Shown here one piece after another: positions 34,328-42,290 of a DNA stretch of 64,000 nt. A program made the translations under genes and the position numbers. A model generated the notes under the pieces. The model was not told where the DNA came from. It saw only the letters and a program-made list of their open reading frames with translations, and ran no database searches. Location of the stretch: contig JBDROU010000067.1 of the NCBI GenBank assembly GCA_043809745.1, positions 1 through 64,000 of the forward strand, in the 5' to 3' direction. Position 1 is the stretch's first letter. Every line of letters starts with the position of its first letter. The stretch comes from JBDROU01 sp043809745 [NCBI: bacterium] (GTDB lineage: Bacteria > Elusimicrobiota > JBDRMW01).

Positions 34328-36127
34328 TCATCCTGAATCCGCATAGGTTACTCTTATCATTTCTTCTACTGTGGTTATACCATTTAAAACTTTTCTCAAT
34401 GCGGCTTCACGCAGTGTAATCATTCCCGCTTTTCTCGCTGCCTGTTTAATTACAGTTGTAGAAGCTCTTTCCAGAATTAACTCTTTTATTTCGTCATTAA
34501 CATCCATAACCTCAAAGTTTGACAATCTTCCTCTATAACCGGTGTTTGAGCAGTTTTCACAGCCTCTCCCTCTCGCAAGAACTACTGTTTGAGCGCTGCC
34601 GGCATCTACAGGTCTTAATCCTAATTTAATTAAATTATCAACCGGCACCTCATAATTCTCCTTGCATTTCTTACATATAGTTCTTACCAATCTCTGAGCA
34701 ACCACCATGTTTACAGTTGATGCTGTCAGGAACGGCTCTATCCCCATATTATTCAAACGAGTAACCGCTCCCGGAGCGTCATTAGTATGCAGAGTAGAAA
34801 ATACTAAATGTCCTGTAAGAGCAGCATTAATAGCTATTTCAGCAGTTTCAGTATCACGTATCTCTCCAACCATGATTATATCTGGATCCTGGCGTAAAAA
34901 CGATCTCAATCCGGCAGCAAAAGTCAATCCAATATCCGGCCTGGCGTGTACTTGGTTTATCCCCTCCAATATATACTCAACCGGATCCTCTATGGTCATA
35001 ATATTCTCATTAACAGAGTTTAATGTTGAAAGTGTGGAGTAAAGAGTTGTAGTTTTTCCAGAACCTGTCGGACCTGTCACTAAAACTATTCCATAAGGAA
35101 CCGCGATTTTATTTTTGTACAGCTCAAGAGATTGCTTTTCAAATCCCAGTTCTGAAAGATCCAATTTTAAACCGCTTGAATCCAATATTCTCATCACGAC
35201 CTTCTCTCCAAAAGCAGTTGGCAGTGTTGATACTCTTAAATCCACTTCTTTATTTTGCACCTTTATTTTTATTCTGCCGTCTTGAGGAAGCCTCTTTTCT
35301 GCAATATCCAGCTGCGACATGATTTTTATTCTCGCGATAATCGCATGCTGAACCTTTTTTGGCGGAGACGGCTGCTCTTGTAAAACCCCGTCAATTCTGT
35401 ACCGCACTTTTAGAACCTTTTCAAATGGTTCCACATGTATGTCGCTGGCGTATGCCTTTACTGCATTTGCCAACATCCCGTTCACTATTTTAATAACTGG
35501 AGCTAAATGCCCGTTATAATCTAAATTAAGCGTCTCAGATTCCATCTGAGAATCTGAACCTAAGGATGCTCCCAAATCTTCACTGGTGTAATCAAACCTA
35601 TCAAACCCTCTATCATCTTTCGCAACTTCAACAGTGACTTTTGGATCAGAATCAGGATCGTTCATTGCTGCTTTCCTTGATGCATAATATTTTTCAATTG
35701 CAGCAAATATTTCGCTGCTGGATGCTATCACCACATCTATATCGCATCCAGTCATCATTCTTAAATCATCCAAAGCGAAAACATTCAGCGGATCGGCCAT
35801 CGCTATAGTGAGCACCTTTCCTTCTTTTTTTAATGGTATCAAAACCTGATTCTTGGCGATATTATATTGAACCAAATCGATAACTTCTCTTTGTATTTCA
35901 GGATACTCTTCCAGCGAAACATAATTAACGCCGCACTGCTTTCCCAGGAATGCTAGCAGCACATCCTCAGTTATGATGCCCTGCTTCATCAGAATTGTAC
36001 CTAACCTGCCTCCTTCTTTTTTCTGAATAGCAAGGGTCTCATTTAGTTGTTCTCTTGTCAGTACCCCGACCTCAATGAGTATATCGCCTAATCGCTTTTT
36101 TAGTTGTGAAATATTTTTTTTAATCAA
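34328..36127 (-). CDS. pilB: Pilus extension ATPase
   Basis: Cytoplasmic ATPase that drives pilus polymerisation. The 599-residue protein has an N-terminal MshEN/GspE_N domain (LGDILIEVGVLTREQL and GTILMKQGIITEDVL), the Asp-box and ATPase core with Walker A GPTGSGKTT (about 355-363), DPDIIMVGEIRDTETA and GHLVFSTLHTND, and a zinc site with two CxxC pairs (CKKC, CENC). The start codon is TTG at 36125-36127, which shares TTGA with the pta stop. The next ATG is far inside the N domain. The neighbouring pilT, pilC and pilMNOPQ favour PilB over GspE. Confidence 0.94.
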   Translation of the reverse strand: MIKKNISQLKKRLGDILIEVGVLTREQLNETLAIQKKEGGRLGTILMKQGIITEDVLLAFLGKQCGVNYVSLEEYPEIQREVIDLVQYNIAKNQVLIPLKKEGKVLTIAMADPLNVFALDDLRMMTGCDIDVVIASSSEIFAAIEKYYASRKAAMNDPDSDPKVTVEVAKDDRGFDRFDYTSEDLGASLGSDSQMESETLNLDYNGHLAPVIKIVNGMLANAVKAYASDIHVEPFEKVLKVRYRIDGVLQEQPSPPKKVQHAIIARIKIMSQLDIAEKRLPQDGRIKIKVQNKEVDLRVSTLPTAFGEKVVMRILDSSGLKLDLSELGFEKQSLELYKNKIAVPYGIVLVTGPTGSGKTTTLYSTLSTLNSVNENIMTIEDPVEYILEGINQVHARPDIGLTFAAGLRSFLRQDPDIIMVGEIRDTETAEIAINAALTGHLVFSTLHTNDAPGAVTRLNNMGIEPFLTASTVNMVVAQRLVRTICKKCKENYEVPVDNLIKLGLRPVDAGSAQTVVLARGRGCENCSNTGYRGRLSNFEVMDVNDEIKELILERASTTVIKQAARKAGMITLREAALRKVLNGITTVEEMIRVTYADSG

Positions 36128-37182
36128 TTTTTATCACTGACCTTTTCTTCAATTTTTGACAGTTTCTGCAAAGATTCAGCTTGAATTACAGTCACAGCTG
36201 TTACATCAATAATATCTTCTGCTGAACATCCCCTGGATAAATCATTCGCGGCTTTTGACAGACCTTGTAAAATTGGGCCGACAGCCCTCGCTTTAGCCAA
36301 TCTCTGAGTAATCTTATAACCGATATTGCCTGAATTGAGATCAGGGAAAATCAGGACATTTGATTTACCGGCAACAGCGGAGGCATCTTTAATTTTCTTT
36401 TTTGCAACATCTGCATCAATAGCTGCATCTAATTGAAATTCTCCGTCCGCGGCAAGTTGAGGATTTTTTTTCTTTACTATTTCCAGCGCCTGTTGAATTA
36501 TATCTATGCTCTCATCTTTTGCGGATCCCTTTGTTGAAAACGACAAAAACCCCACTTTGGGTTCTGCCTCAATTAAATCAGAAAATGTTTGGGCGGAGGC
36601 CAACGCAATATTAGCTAACTGAGCTGCTGAAGGCTTAATCACCACTGCGCAGTCAGCATATACAAATCTGCCGTTATGTCCATACTGTGAATTTTCCAAC
36701 TCCATCAAAAAACAACTCGATAATGTCGGAGTCTTTTTAGATAAACCAATAATCCTAAAAACAGCTCTAACTGTATCAGCTGTTGTTCTGACCGATCCGC
36801 CAACAAATCCATCTGCCTGATTCAGCCTTACTAAAAGGCTGCCAAAATTCAATCTATCCTTTGTTAGAGTCTTGGCTTCTTCAATATCTAGGCCCTTTTT
36901 CTTAAATAATGCTAAAAGTTCTTCATGATACAGAGGTTTTGAACTTTCAATTTCAGGATCAATAATTTGCAATTCACTTAATGGCAGAGCTGATTGCTTA
37001 CACAGAGACTCAATTACGCTGCACTTGCCCAGTAAAACAGGATAAATCATTTTTGATTCTGTCATAATCTTCACAGCTTCTATAACGCGCAAATCATCAC
37101 CTTCCGGAAAGACTATTCTTTTCGGCGTCGCAGAAGCTTTTTTGCGCAAATTATCAAAAAACTCGCTCTTTTTTGCTTTCAT
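36124..37182 (-). CDS. pta: Phosphate acetyltransferase
   Basis: Interconverts acetyl-CoA and acetyl phosphate, the step before acetate kinase in ATP-yielding acetate formation. The 352-residue protein is the short single-domain Pta. Signatures are RIVFPEGDDLRVIEA (about 21-35), DGFVGGSVRTTADTVRA, and DLNSGNIGYKITQRLA with VGPILQGLSKAANDLSRG near the C-terminus. No ackA lies in the window. It has its own promoter and its stop overlaps the pilB start by 4 bases, an odd pairing of metabolism with pilus assembly. Confidence 0.92.
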   Translation of the reverse strand: MKAKKSEFFDNLRKKASATPKRIVFPEGDDLRVIEAVKIMTESKMIYPVLLGKCSVIESLCKQSALPLSELQIIDPEIESSKPLYHEELLALFKKKGLDIEEAKTLTKDRLNFGSLLVRLNQADGFVGGSVRTTADTVRAVFRIIGLSKKTPTLSSCFLMELENSQYGHNGRFVYADCAVVIKPSAAQLANIALASAQTFSDLIEAEPKVGFLSFSTKGSAKDESIDIIQQALEIVKKKNPQLAADGEFQLDAAIDADVAKKKIKDASAVAGKSNVLIFPDLNSGNIGYKITQRLAKARAVGPILQGLSKAANDLSRGCSAEDIIDVTAVTVIQAESLQKLSKIEEKVSDKN

Positions 37183-37212
37183 AAAACTCTCCCCGGAGAT
37201 TTCTCCTATCTT

Positions 37213-37241
37213 TATTTAACAGCAAACCTTATGTTTGTCAA
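37213..37241 (-). promoter_or_regulatory. Sigma70-type promoter of pta (and pilB)
   Basis: Minus strand -35 TTGACA (37236-37241), 17-base spacer, -10 TAAATA (37213-37218), in CTTGACAA context. Predicted start near 37206. A 5-base inverted repeat (GGAGA/TCTCC, 37194-37205) covers the first transcribed bases. Confidence 0.65.
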
Positions 37242-37245
37242 GTTT

Positions 37246-37731
37246 TTATTTATTTTTTAGTTTGTTACTAACTAAGTTAAGTATATCTTTTGGTATGAAC
37301 TCTTCTATTCGTTCACTCATAGACGCGATTTCTTTTATTAGACTTGATGATAGATAAGTATACTTTTCGTCCGGCATTAGAAACATGGTTTCTATCTTAG
37401 AATCCAAACTCCTGTTCATTAATGCCATTTGAAACTCGTATTCAAAATCCGAGATTGCCCGCAAACCCCTTATTACCGTAAAGCATTTTAATTTTTTAGC
37501 CAGATCAACAAGTAAACCTTCAAATGATATCACTTCCACAAACGCCTTGTTTTTGGTGCTTTTCTTTACCATATCAACTCTTTCTGTTAAAGAAAAAGTA
37601 TAACTTTTAACAGAACGATTAGAAACAGCAATAATAATATTTGTAAAAACCTTGCCAGCCCGCTCAACAATGTCAAGATGTCCGTTGGTAACCGGATCAA
37701 AAGATCCAGGGTAAATTGCTTTCATTTCCAT
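37246..37731 (-). CDS. coaD: Phosphopantetheine adenylyltransferase
   Basis: Fourth step of coenzyme A synthesis, joining ATP and 4'-phosphopantetheine. The protein has YPGSFDPVTNGHLDI with the TxGH nucleotide-binding motif, RGLRAISDFEYEFQMALMNR in the middle and the C-terminal YLSSSLIKE. The start is placed at ATG 37731 (161 residues) because GGAGG lies 5 bases upstream. A longer reading from 37743 adds four residues and would leave this ribosome site inside the gene. Follows recG by about 30 bases. Confidence 0.94.
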   Translation of the reverse strand: MEMKAIYPGSFDPVTNGHLDIVERAGKVFTNIIIAVSNRSVKSYTFSLTERVDMVKKSTKNKAFVEVISFEGLLVDLAKKLKCFTVIRGLRAISDFEYEFQMALMNRSLDSKIETMFLMPDEKYTYLSSSLIKEIASMSERIEEFIPKDILNLVSNKLKNK

Positions 37732-37760
37732 AACTGCCTCCATTTATTTTTTTATCTAAG

Positions 37761-39878
37761 TTAAACATTAATTAAGTTGAATTTTTTCGCATATTCGTCG
37801 TTAAAAAAACTTTTCATCCTGTCAAATTCTCCTGCATCGATATTATTCATTTGAGATATTACTTCTTCCGCATCTTTTCTGGCATTATCAATCAGATTTG
37901 TATCTTTTATAAAATTTGCAATCTTCAGTTCCGGCATTCCATGCTGCGTGACGCCGAATATTTCTCCCGGGCCGCGCAAAGCTAAATCAATTTCTCCTAA
38001 TTTGAAACCATCATTTGTAGACATAATAGCTCTAATCCTCTCTCTTGCAATCTCAGTACTAGGGGTTGCTAGTAAGATGCAGTAAGATTCCTTATTTCCT
38101 CTGCCAACTCTTCCACGCAGCTGATGTAATGTTGCCAATCCAAAGCGATCAGCATGTTCGATCACCATTATCGTCGCGTTCGGGATATCAATACCTACCT
38201 CTACTACCGTAGTCGCAAACAGGATATCAATTGAGTGATTAAGAAACTTTTTCATTACTTCCTCTTTTGCGCATCCTGGCATCTGGCCATGAAGTATACC
38301 GACATTATATCTTGAAAATATCCCCTTTGACAACTTCTCGGCTTCCTTTACAGCTGATTTCAATTCAACAACATCAGATTCCTCGACCATAGGATAAACA
38401 ATATATGCCTGGCTGTTATTTTCCAGCTCACGCATTACCTTTTCGTATGCCTGCGATCTTGAAACGCAAAGAGTGGTGATCTTTTTTCTTCCTGGAGGCA
38501 GCTCATTCAATACTGAAAAGTCTAAATCGCCATAAACTGTCAGAGCCAATGTTCTTGGGATAGGTGTAGCTGTCATAACCAAAACATCCGGTGGCGCATC
38601 ATCTGTATTAACAGATTTCGCTAACATTTGCGCTCTTTGCATAACACCAAAGCGATGTTGTTCATCTATAACCGCTAACGCTAAATTTTTGAACTCTACA
38701 TTTTTCTGTATAAGTGCCTGTGTTCCAATAACAATGCTAATCGTTCCATTCTTAATATCTTCAAGTATTTTTACTTTCTTTGCTTTCTTTACAGAAGAGG
38801 TTAACAATGATACATTTACATTAAGATCCTTTACGAAATTCCTTATAGTAATAAAATGCTGATCGGCCAGGATTTCTGTCGGGGCCATAAAAACAGCCTG
38901 GTATCCGTTTTCTACAGCTAGCAGCATTGCCGAAACAGCAACTACAGTTTTTCCGCTTCCCACATCACCCTGCAAAAGCCTATTCATTGGTTTATTACCC
39001 AGCATGTCATTGAAAATCTCGTTAATTACCTTCTTTTGAGCATTCGTAAATTCAAAAGCAAGACTATTCTTAAACGGGCTTAGGAATGTTTTTTTTAGTT
39101 TATATTTAATTTGTTTTGTTTTCTGGGCATGTTGCATTTTTGCGAGCAATAATGCATATTCCAGGAAGAACAGCTCCTCGTAAGCCAACCTCTCCCTGGC
39201 TTTTTCTTTGGATTCAAAACTTTCAGGAAAGTGTATTTCCTTCAAAGCAGCGGATTTGCTCATCAGTTTTCTTTTTTTAATAATTTGTTCTGGAATATTT
39301 TCATAAATAAAATGGATATATTTTCTCAAAGCATATTCTATTAGATCTCTAAAATATTTTCTGTCAATTCCTTCCGTTAATGTATAATGCGGTATTATCC
39401 CCTTAACTTCCTTTTTTTCAAAATTAGAAGCAACTTCATATTCCTCCACCCTTATGGATGTATGGAGCATCTCTCTTTCAATCACACCATAAATATTCAT
39501 ATTTACGCCAGGCGCCGTTTTCTTTTTGAGTGTAGCAAATACATCATACCGGTAAGACATTTTTCTAAACCATAAAGCGTATATTATTTTTCCATTATAA
39601 ACAACCTGGGCTTCGAACACACCTAAATTTTTTCCCAAACGCTTGATCCTTGTATCCTTAACAACAACCTGCAGCGTCACTTTTAATCCTGAACTTAACT
39701 CGTCAAATCCGAATTCTCTGGACCTATCCTCCCAGTCCCTCGGGTAATAATGCAGCAGATCCCTTATCGTTGAAATTTTAAGTCTGTATAGAAGCTCTGC
39801 TCTCCTTGGGCCAACGCCCTTTAGGTACTGCACAGATGTGTTCATTTCTTTTGAATTATTGCAACCTGATGTATTCAT
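37761..39878 (-). CDS. recG: ATP-dependent DNA helicase RecG
   Basis: Branch-migration helicase that processes stalled forks and recombination intermediates. The 705-residue protein has a short N-terminal wedge with YLKGVGPRRAELLYRL, an OB-fold wedge domain (about 60-160), Walker A LLQGDVGSGKTVVA (about 303-316), the DEQH box AVIDEQHRFG, TATPIPRTLA, and the C-terminal QLRGRVGRG motif VI. Somewhat short for RecG but complete. A second ATG 11 codons in, at 39845, just before the conserved region, is an alternative start; neither has a clear ribosome site. Confidence 0.95.
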   Translation of the reverse strand: MNTSGCNNSKEMNTSVQYLKGVGPRRAELLYRLKISTIRDLLHYYPRDWEDRSREFGFDELSSGLKVTLQVVVKDTRIKRLGKNLGVFEAQVVYNGKIIYALWFRKMSYRYDVFATLKKKTAPGVNMNIYGVIEREMLHTSIRVEEYEVASNFEKKEVKGIIPHYTLTEGIDRKYFRDLIEYALRKYIHFIYENIPEQIIKKRKLMSKSAALKEIHFPESFESKEKARERLAYEELFFLEYALLLAKMQHAQKTKQIKYKLKKTFLSPFKNSLAFEFTNAQKKVINEIFNDMLGNKPMNRLLQGDVGSGKTVVAVSAMLLAVENGYQAVFMAPTEILADQHFITIRNFVKDLNVNVSLLTSSVKKAKKVKILEDIKNGTISIVIGTQALIQKNVEFKNLALAVIDEQHRFGVMQRAQMLAKSVNTDDAPPDVLVMTATPIPRTLALTVYGDLDFSVLNELPPGRKKITTLCVSRSQAYEKVMRELENNSQAYIVYPMVEESDVVELKSAVKEAEKLSKGIFSRYNVGILHGQMPGCAKEEVMKKFLNHSIDILFATTVVEVGIDIPNATIMVIEHADRFGLATLHQLRGRVGRGNKESYCILLATPSTEIARERIRAIMSTNDGFKLGEIDLALRGPGEIFGVTQHGMPELKIANFIKDTNLIDNARKDAEEVISQMNNIDAGEFDRMKSFFNDEYAKKFNLINV

Positions 39879-39948
39879 TAAACAAACTCACTTTTATTAA
39901 AAATATTAATCAAAAATAATTTCACTTTATTTTTGCTTTTTGTTAATG

Positions 39949-39991
39949 TATAATTCTTTTCTAAATTTTATACAAATTTTATTATAAGGAG
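39949..39991 (+). promoter_or_regulatory. -10 box and ribosome site of rpmB
   Basis: A perfect TATAAT lies at 39949-39954 with no convincing -35, and AAGGAG (39986-39991) stands 7 bases before the rpmB ATG. The 120-base gap also has to hold the leftward promoter of recG, which I could not identify. Confidence 0.45.
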
Positions 39992-39998
39992 ATACTTT

Positions 39999-40190
39999 AT
40001 GTCGCTTCAATGTGTTATATGCAGTAAAAAGGTTACTTCGGGAAAAACCGTCAGCCATTCTCACAAAGCATCACTCAGAAGATTTTTACCTAATTTGCAG
40101 AAGATAAAAATTAAGCTTAACAACCGCGTATGCACGCGCTACGTCTGCACGCGTTGTATCCGCTCAGGAAAAATTACAAAAGCAACCTAG
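39999..40190 (+). CDS. rpmB: Large ribosomal subunit protein L28, zinc-binding form
   Basis: Component of the 50S subunit and the only complete gene on the plus strand. The 63-residue protein has CVICSKK near the N-terminus, VSHSHKASLRRFLPNLQ (typical L28), and a second CxxC (CTRC) near the C-terminus, so this is the cysteine-containing, zinc-binding form. AAGGAG precedes the ATG. It is divergent from recG, an association seen in other bacteria. Confidence 0.93.
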   Translation: MSLQCVICSKKVTSGKTVSHSHKASLRRFLPNLQKIKIKLNNRVCTRYVCTRCIRSGKITKAT

Positions 40191-40232
40191 GATTAATCGG
40201 TATAGTTTTTTAGTGAGCCTGTAAAAAACGTT

Positions 40233-41285
40233 TTATTGTTTTTCCCCTCCAAATGGCAACCCGAGTGACATCAAATATTGATATACATATTCCAGATTTT
40301 CTGGATTATTAAGTTCTGCTTGTTTGTATTTTCTGAAACCAAAATCTGCATAGTATTTATCCTTATTAAAACCTACCCCTGCTGTATAGTTTACAGTCTT
40401 ATTATTATTTAAATCTTCACCATATATCCCACCTCTTAGACATAAATTAGGAATGAGGTATTGTTCGGCCCCAATGTGAATGAATTTCGGCTTTTCATCA
40501 GTATCTCTATAGTATCTTTTTTCATACTCCAAGCTGACAGTAATCAAACCGGGTATGTTATACGACATGCCTCCACGCAGGAATATCGGAAGTTGAGTTT
40601 TATCATAATCCTCCCAGTAAATATATCCTGGTATATTTTGAACCATAACGCCTAACAAAATGTTATCCGCAATTTTTATTAAAGTCCCCCAATCAATACT
40701 GAATCCGTGCCCGTCAGATATATTAGCAACCGGTTTTTTTCCTGTCTCTACTCGCGTTATACCCAAATTCCCGTTCAGGTATGACATATTCATTCCGACA
40801 GATGTTGTCGAATCAGAAGCCAGCGCTGATTGAGCTACTGACAGCGTAAAAGAATTTATTCTAATTTCTTTTGTAGACTTGTTATTCTCCGGGTCATTAA
40901 CATTAAATATTTCCTCAGTATAGTTATTAGCCAATGGCCTAAATGCGATTCCTCCCCTCGCTCCCGCAAATCCAATATAAGTAAGTTTGCGTCCTCTTAA
41001 ATTTTCGCTGCTAAAAATTTCCTCAGTTTCTATCCTGCTTGTTCTAAGCATATCCAAACACATTGTAAAGTAATTTATTTCTTGAAGATTTAAAGCTGCA
41101 GGATTCCAATATGACGCTTCAGCTGCGCCCTGGACAGCTGTAAGAGAATTACCCATTCCTAAAGCCCGGGCACCAATAATGCCACCATCAAAGTCATAAA
41201 TATCTACCGGAGCTTTAGACCTGGCAAAAACAAAATCTGCTGCACTTAAGAAAATAACAACTAATATTAAGATATTTTTTTTCAC
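40233..41285 (-). CDS. PorV/PorQ-like (UPF0164) outer-membrane beta-barrel protein
   Basis: The 350-residue protein has a signal peptide (about residues 1-21) and then [32 protein letters not shown] sequence, the hallmark of the FadL/PorV-like barrel families. Alternating amphipathic strands continue to the C-terminus, which ends [13 protein letters not shown]. It is presumably assembled by the BamA encoded upstream in the same operon. A fatty-acid transporter or a type IX-like shuttle role is possible for relatives, but neither is supported here. It overlaps thiG by 4 bases. Confidence 0.72.
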   Translation of the reverse strand: MKKNILILVVIFLSAADFVFARSKAPVDIYDFDGGIIGARALGMGNSLTAVQGAAEASYWNPAALNLQEINYFTMCLDMLRTSRIETEEIFSSENLRGRKLTYIGFAGARGGIAFRPLANNYTEEIFNVNDPENNKSTKEIRINSFTLSVAQSALASDSTTSVGMNMSYLNGNLGITRVETGKKPVANISDGHGFSIDWGTLIKIADNILLGVMVQNIPGYIYWEDYDKTQLPIFLRGGMSYNIPGLITVSLEYEKRYYRDTDEKPKFIHIGAEQYLIPNLCLRGGIYGEDLNNNKTVNYTAGVGFNKDKYYADFGFRKYKQAELNNPENLEYVYQYLMSLGLPFGGEKQ

Positions 41286-42052
41286 TTTGAAACTCCTGCT
41301 AAAGGGGTTGATGCTTGCGCATAATCTCTCCTAGGGATCCTTCCTGAAATATAGGCTTTTCTTCCTGCATCAACCGCAAGCCTCATAGCATGAGCCATAT
41401 TTATAGGATCTCCAGCTTCTGCAATTGCCGTATTAATTAGCAGGCCGTCAACACCTAATTCCATGGCTGCCGCAGCATCACTTGCTGTTCCTACTCCGGC
41501 ATCCACTATTACAGGTATTTTTATTTGTTCCCGTATAAAACTTATATACCTTGGGTTTAAGATTCCCATACCGCTTCCAATCGGCGCAGCAAGAGGCATT
41601 ACAGCTGCTGCACCAGCATCTACAAGCTTCTTAGCGGTTATTAAATCATCATTAGTGTATGGCATCACTATAAAACCCTCTTTAACTAAAATTTTTGTAG
41701 CTTCTAACAAACCAAATACATCCGGCAATAAGGTTTTGGGATCACCTATTACTTCAAGTTTTATAAAATTTGACAAACCCGCCTCGCGGGCCAGCATCGC
41801 TGTTCTAACAGCATCATTTACATTATAACAAGCAGCTGTATTGGGCAGTATTATATATCTCTTTGGGTCTATGTAGTCCAATAATGATTCTTTTGATCTA
41901 TCAGTTATATTTATCCTTCTGACCGCAACCGTTACCATATCCGCACCGCTGGCCTCAATAGCATCTTTCATTATTTGAAAAGACATGTATTTTCCTGTAC
42001 CAACGATCAATCTTGAATTTAATTCTTTATCCCCGATTTTTAACGCATCCAT
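41282..42052 (-). CDS. thiG: Thiazole synthase
   Basis: Forms the thiazole phosphate of thiamine from DXP, dehydroglycine and ThiS thiocarboxylate. The 256-residue TIM-barrel protein has [11 protein letters not shown] near the N-terminus, the Schiff-base Lys region FIKLEVIGD (about 97-105), and [18 protein letters not shown] (about 186-203) with [15 protein letters not shown] at the C-terminus. GGGGGGA precedes the ATG. Only thiS accompanies it; thiF, thiH and thiO are not in the window. Confidence 0.95.
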   Translation of the reverse strand: MDALKIGDKELNSRLIVGTGKYMSFQIMKDAIEASGADMVTVAVRRINITDRSKESLLDYIDPKRYIILPNTAACYNVNDAVRTAMLAREAGLSNFIKLEVIGDPKTLLPDVFGLLEATKILVKEGFIVMPYTNDDLITAKKLVDAGAAAVMPLAAPIGSGMGILNPRYISFIREQIKIPVIVDAGVGTASDAAAAMELGVDGLLINTAIAEAGDPINMAHAMRLAVDAGRKAYISGRIPRRDYAQASTPLAGVSK

Positions 42053-42081
42053 TCAAATCCCCCCTGTATTGAGATCTCATA

Positions 42082-42282
42082 TTATCCCCCTCCAACAAAA
42101 CTTACGATTTCTAACTTATCCCCATCTTTAAGTCTTTGCGATTCGAATAAATCCTTCTTTACTATATTACCATTAACTTCACATACAACCCATTCATTCT
42201 TAACTTTTAATTCATCCAGAAGTTGAAACAATGTAGTATTTGCATTGACATTTACTGACTCACCATTAACTTTAATTTTCAT
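42082..42282 (-). CDS. thiS: Sulfur carrier protein ThiS
   Basis: Ubiquitin-fold sulfur donor for ThiG. The 66-residue protein begins MKIKVNGESVNV and ends VSFVGGG, with the C-terminal Gly-Gly needed for adenylation and thiocarboxylation. It lies 8 bases after the ABC exporter gene and 29 before thiG, so it sits in the lipid A operon. Confidence 0.93.
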   Translation of the reverse strand: MKIKVNGESVNVNANTTLFQLLDELKVKNEWVVCEVNGNIVKKDLFESQRLKDGDKLEIVSFVGGG

Positions 42283-42290
42283 AACATTTT

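Noticed and set aside
24874-36127. Type II secretion system reading of the locus (gspD, gspE, gspF, gspG)
   Set aside because: The presence of pilM, N, O and P, a PilT with AIRNLIRE, and a secretin with an AMIN domain fits a type IV pilus better, and no gspC, H, I, J, K, L or M is seen.
40191-40232. Intrinsic terminator between the convergent rpmB and barrel genes
   Set aside because: Only a short AAAACGTTTT palindrome is present, with no GC stem, so it cannot be called a terminator.
42082-42282. TPP riboswitch before thiS
   Set aside because: Only 8 bases separate thiS from the exporter gene, so there is no room for a THI element, and none is seen before thiG (29 bases).
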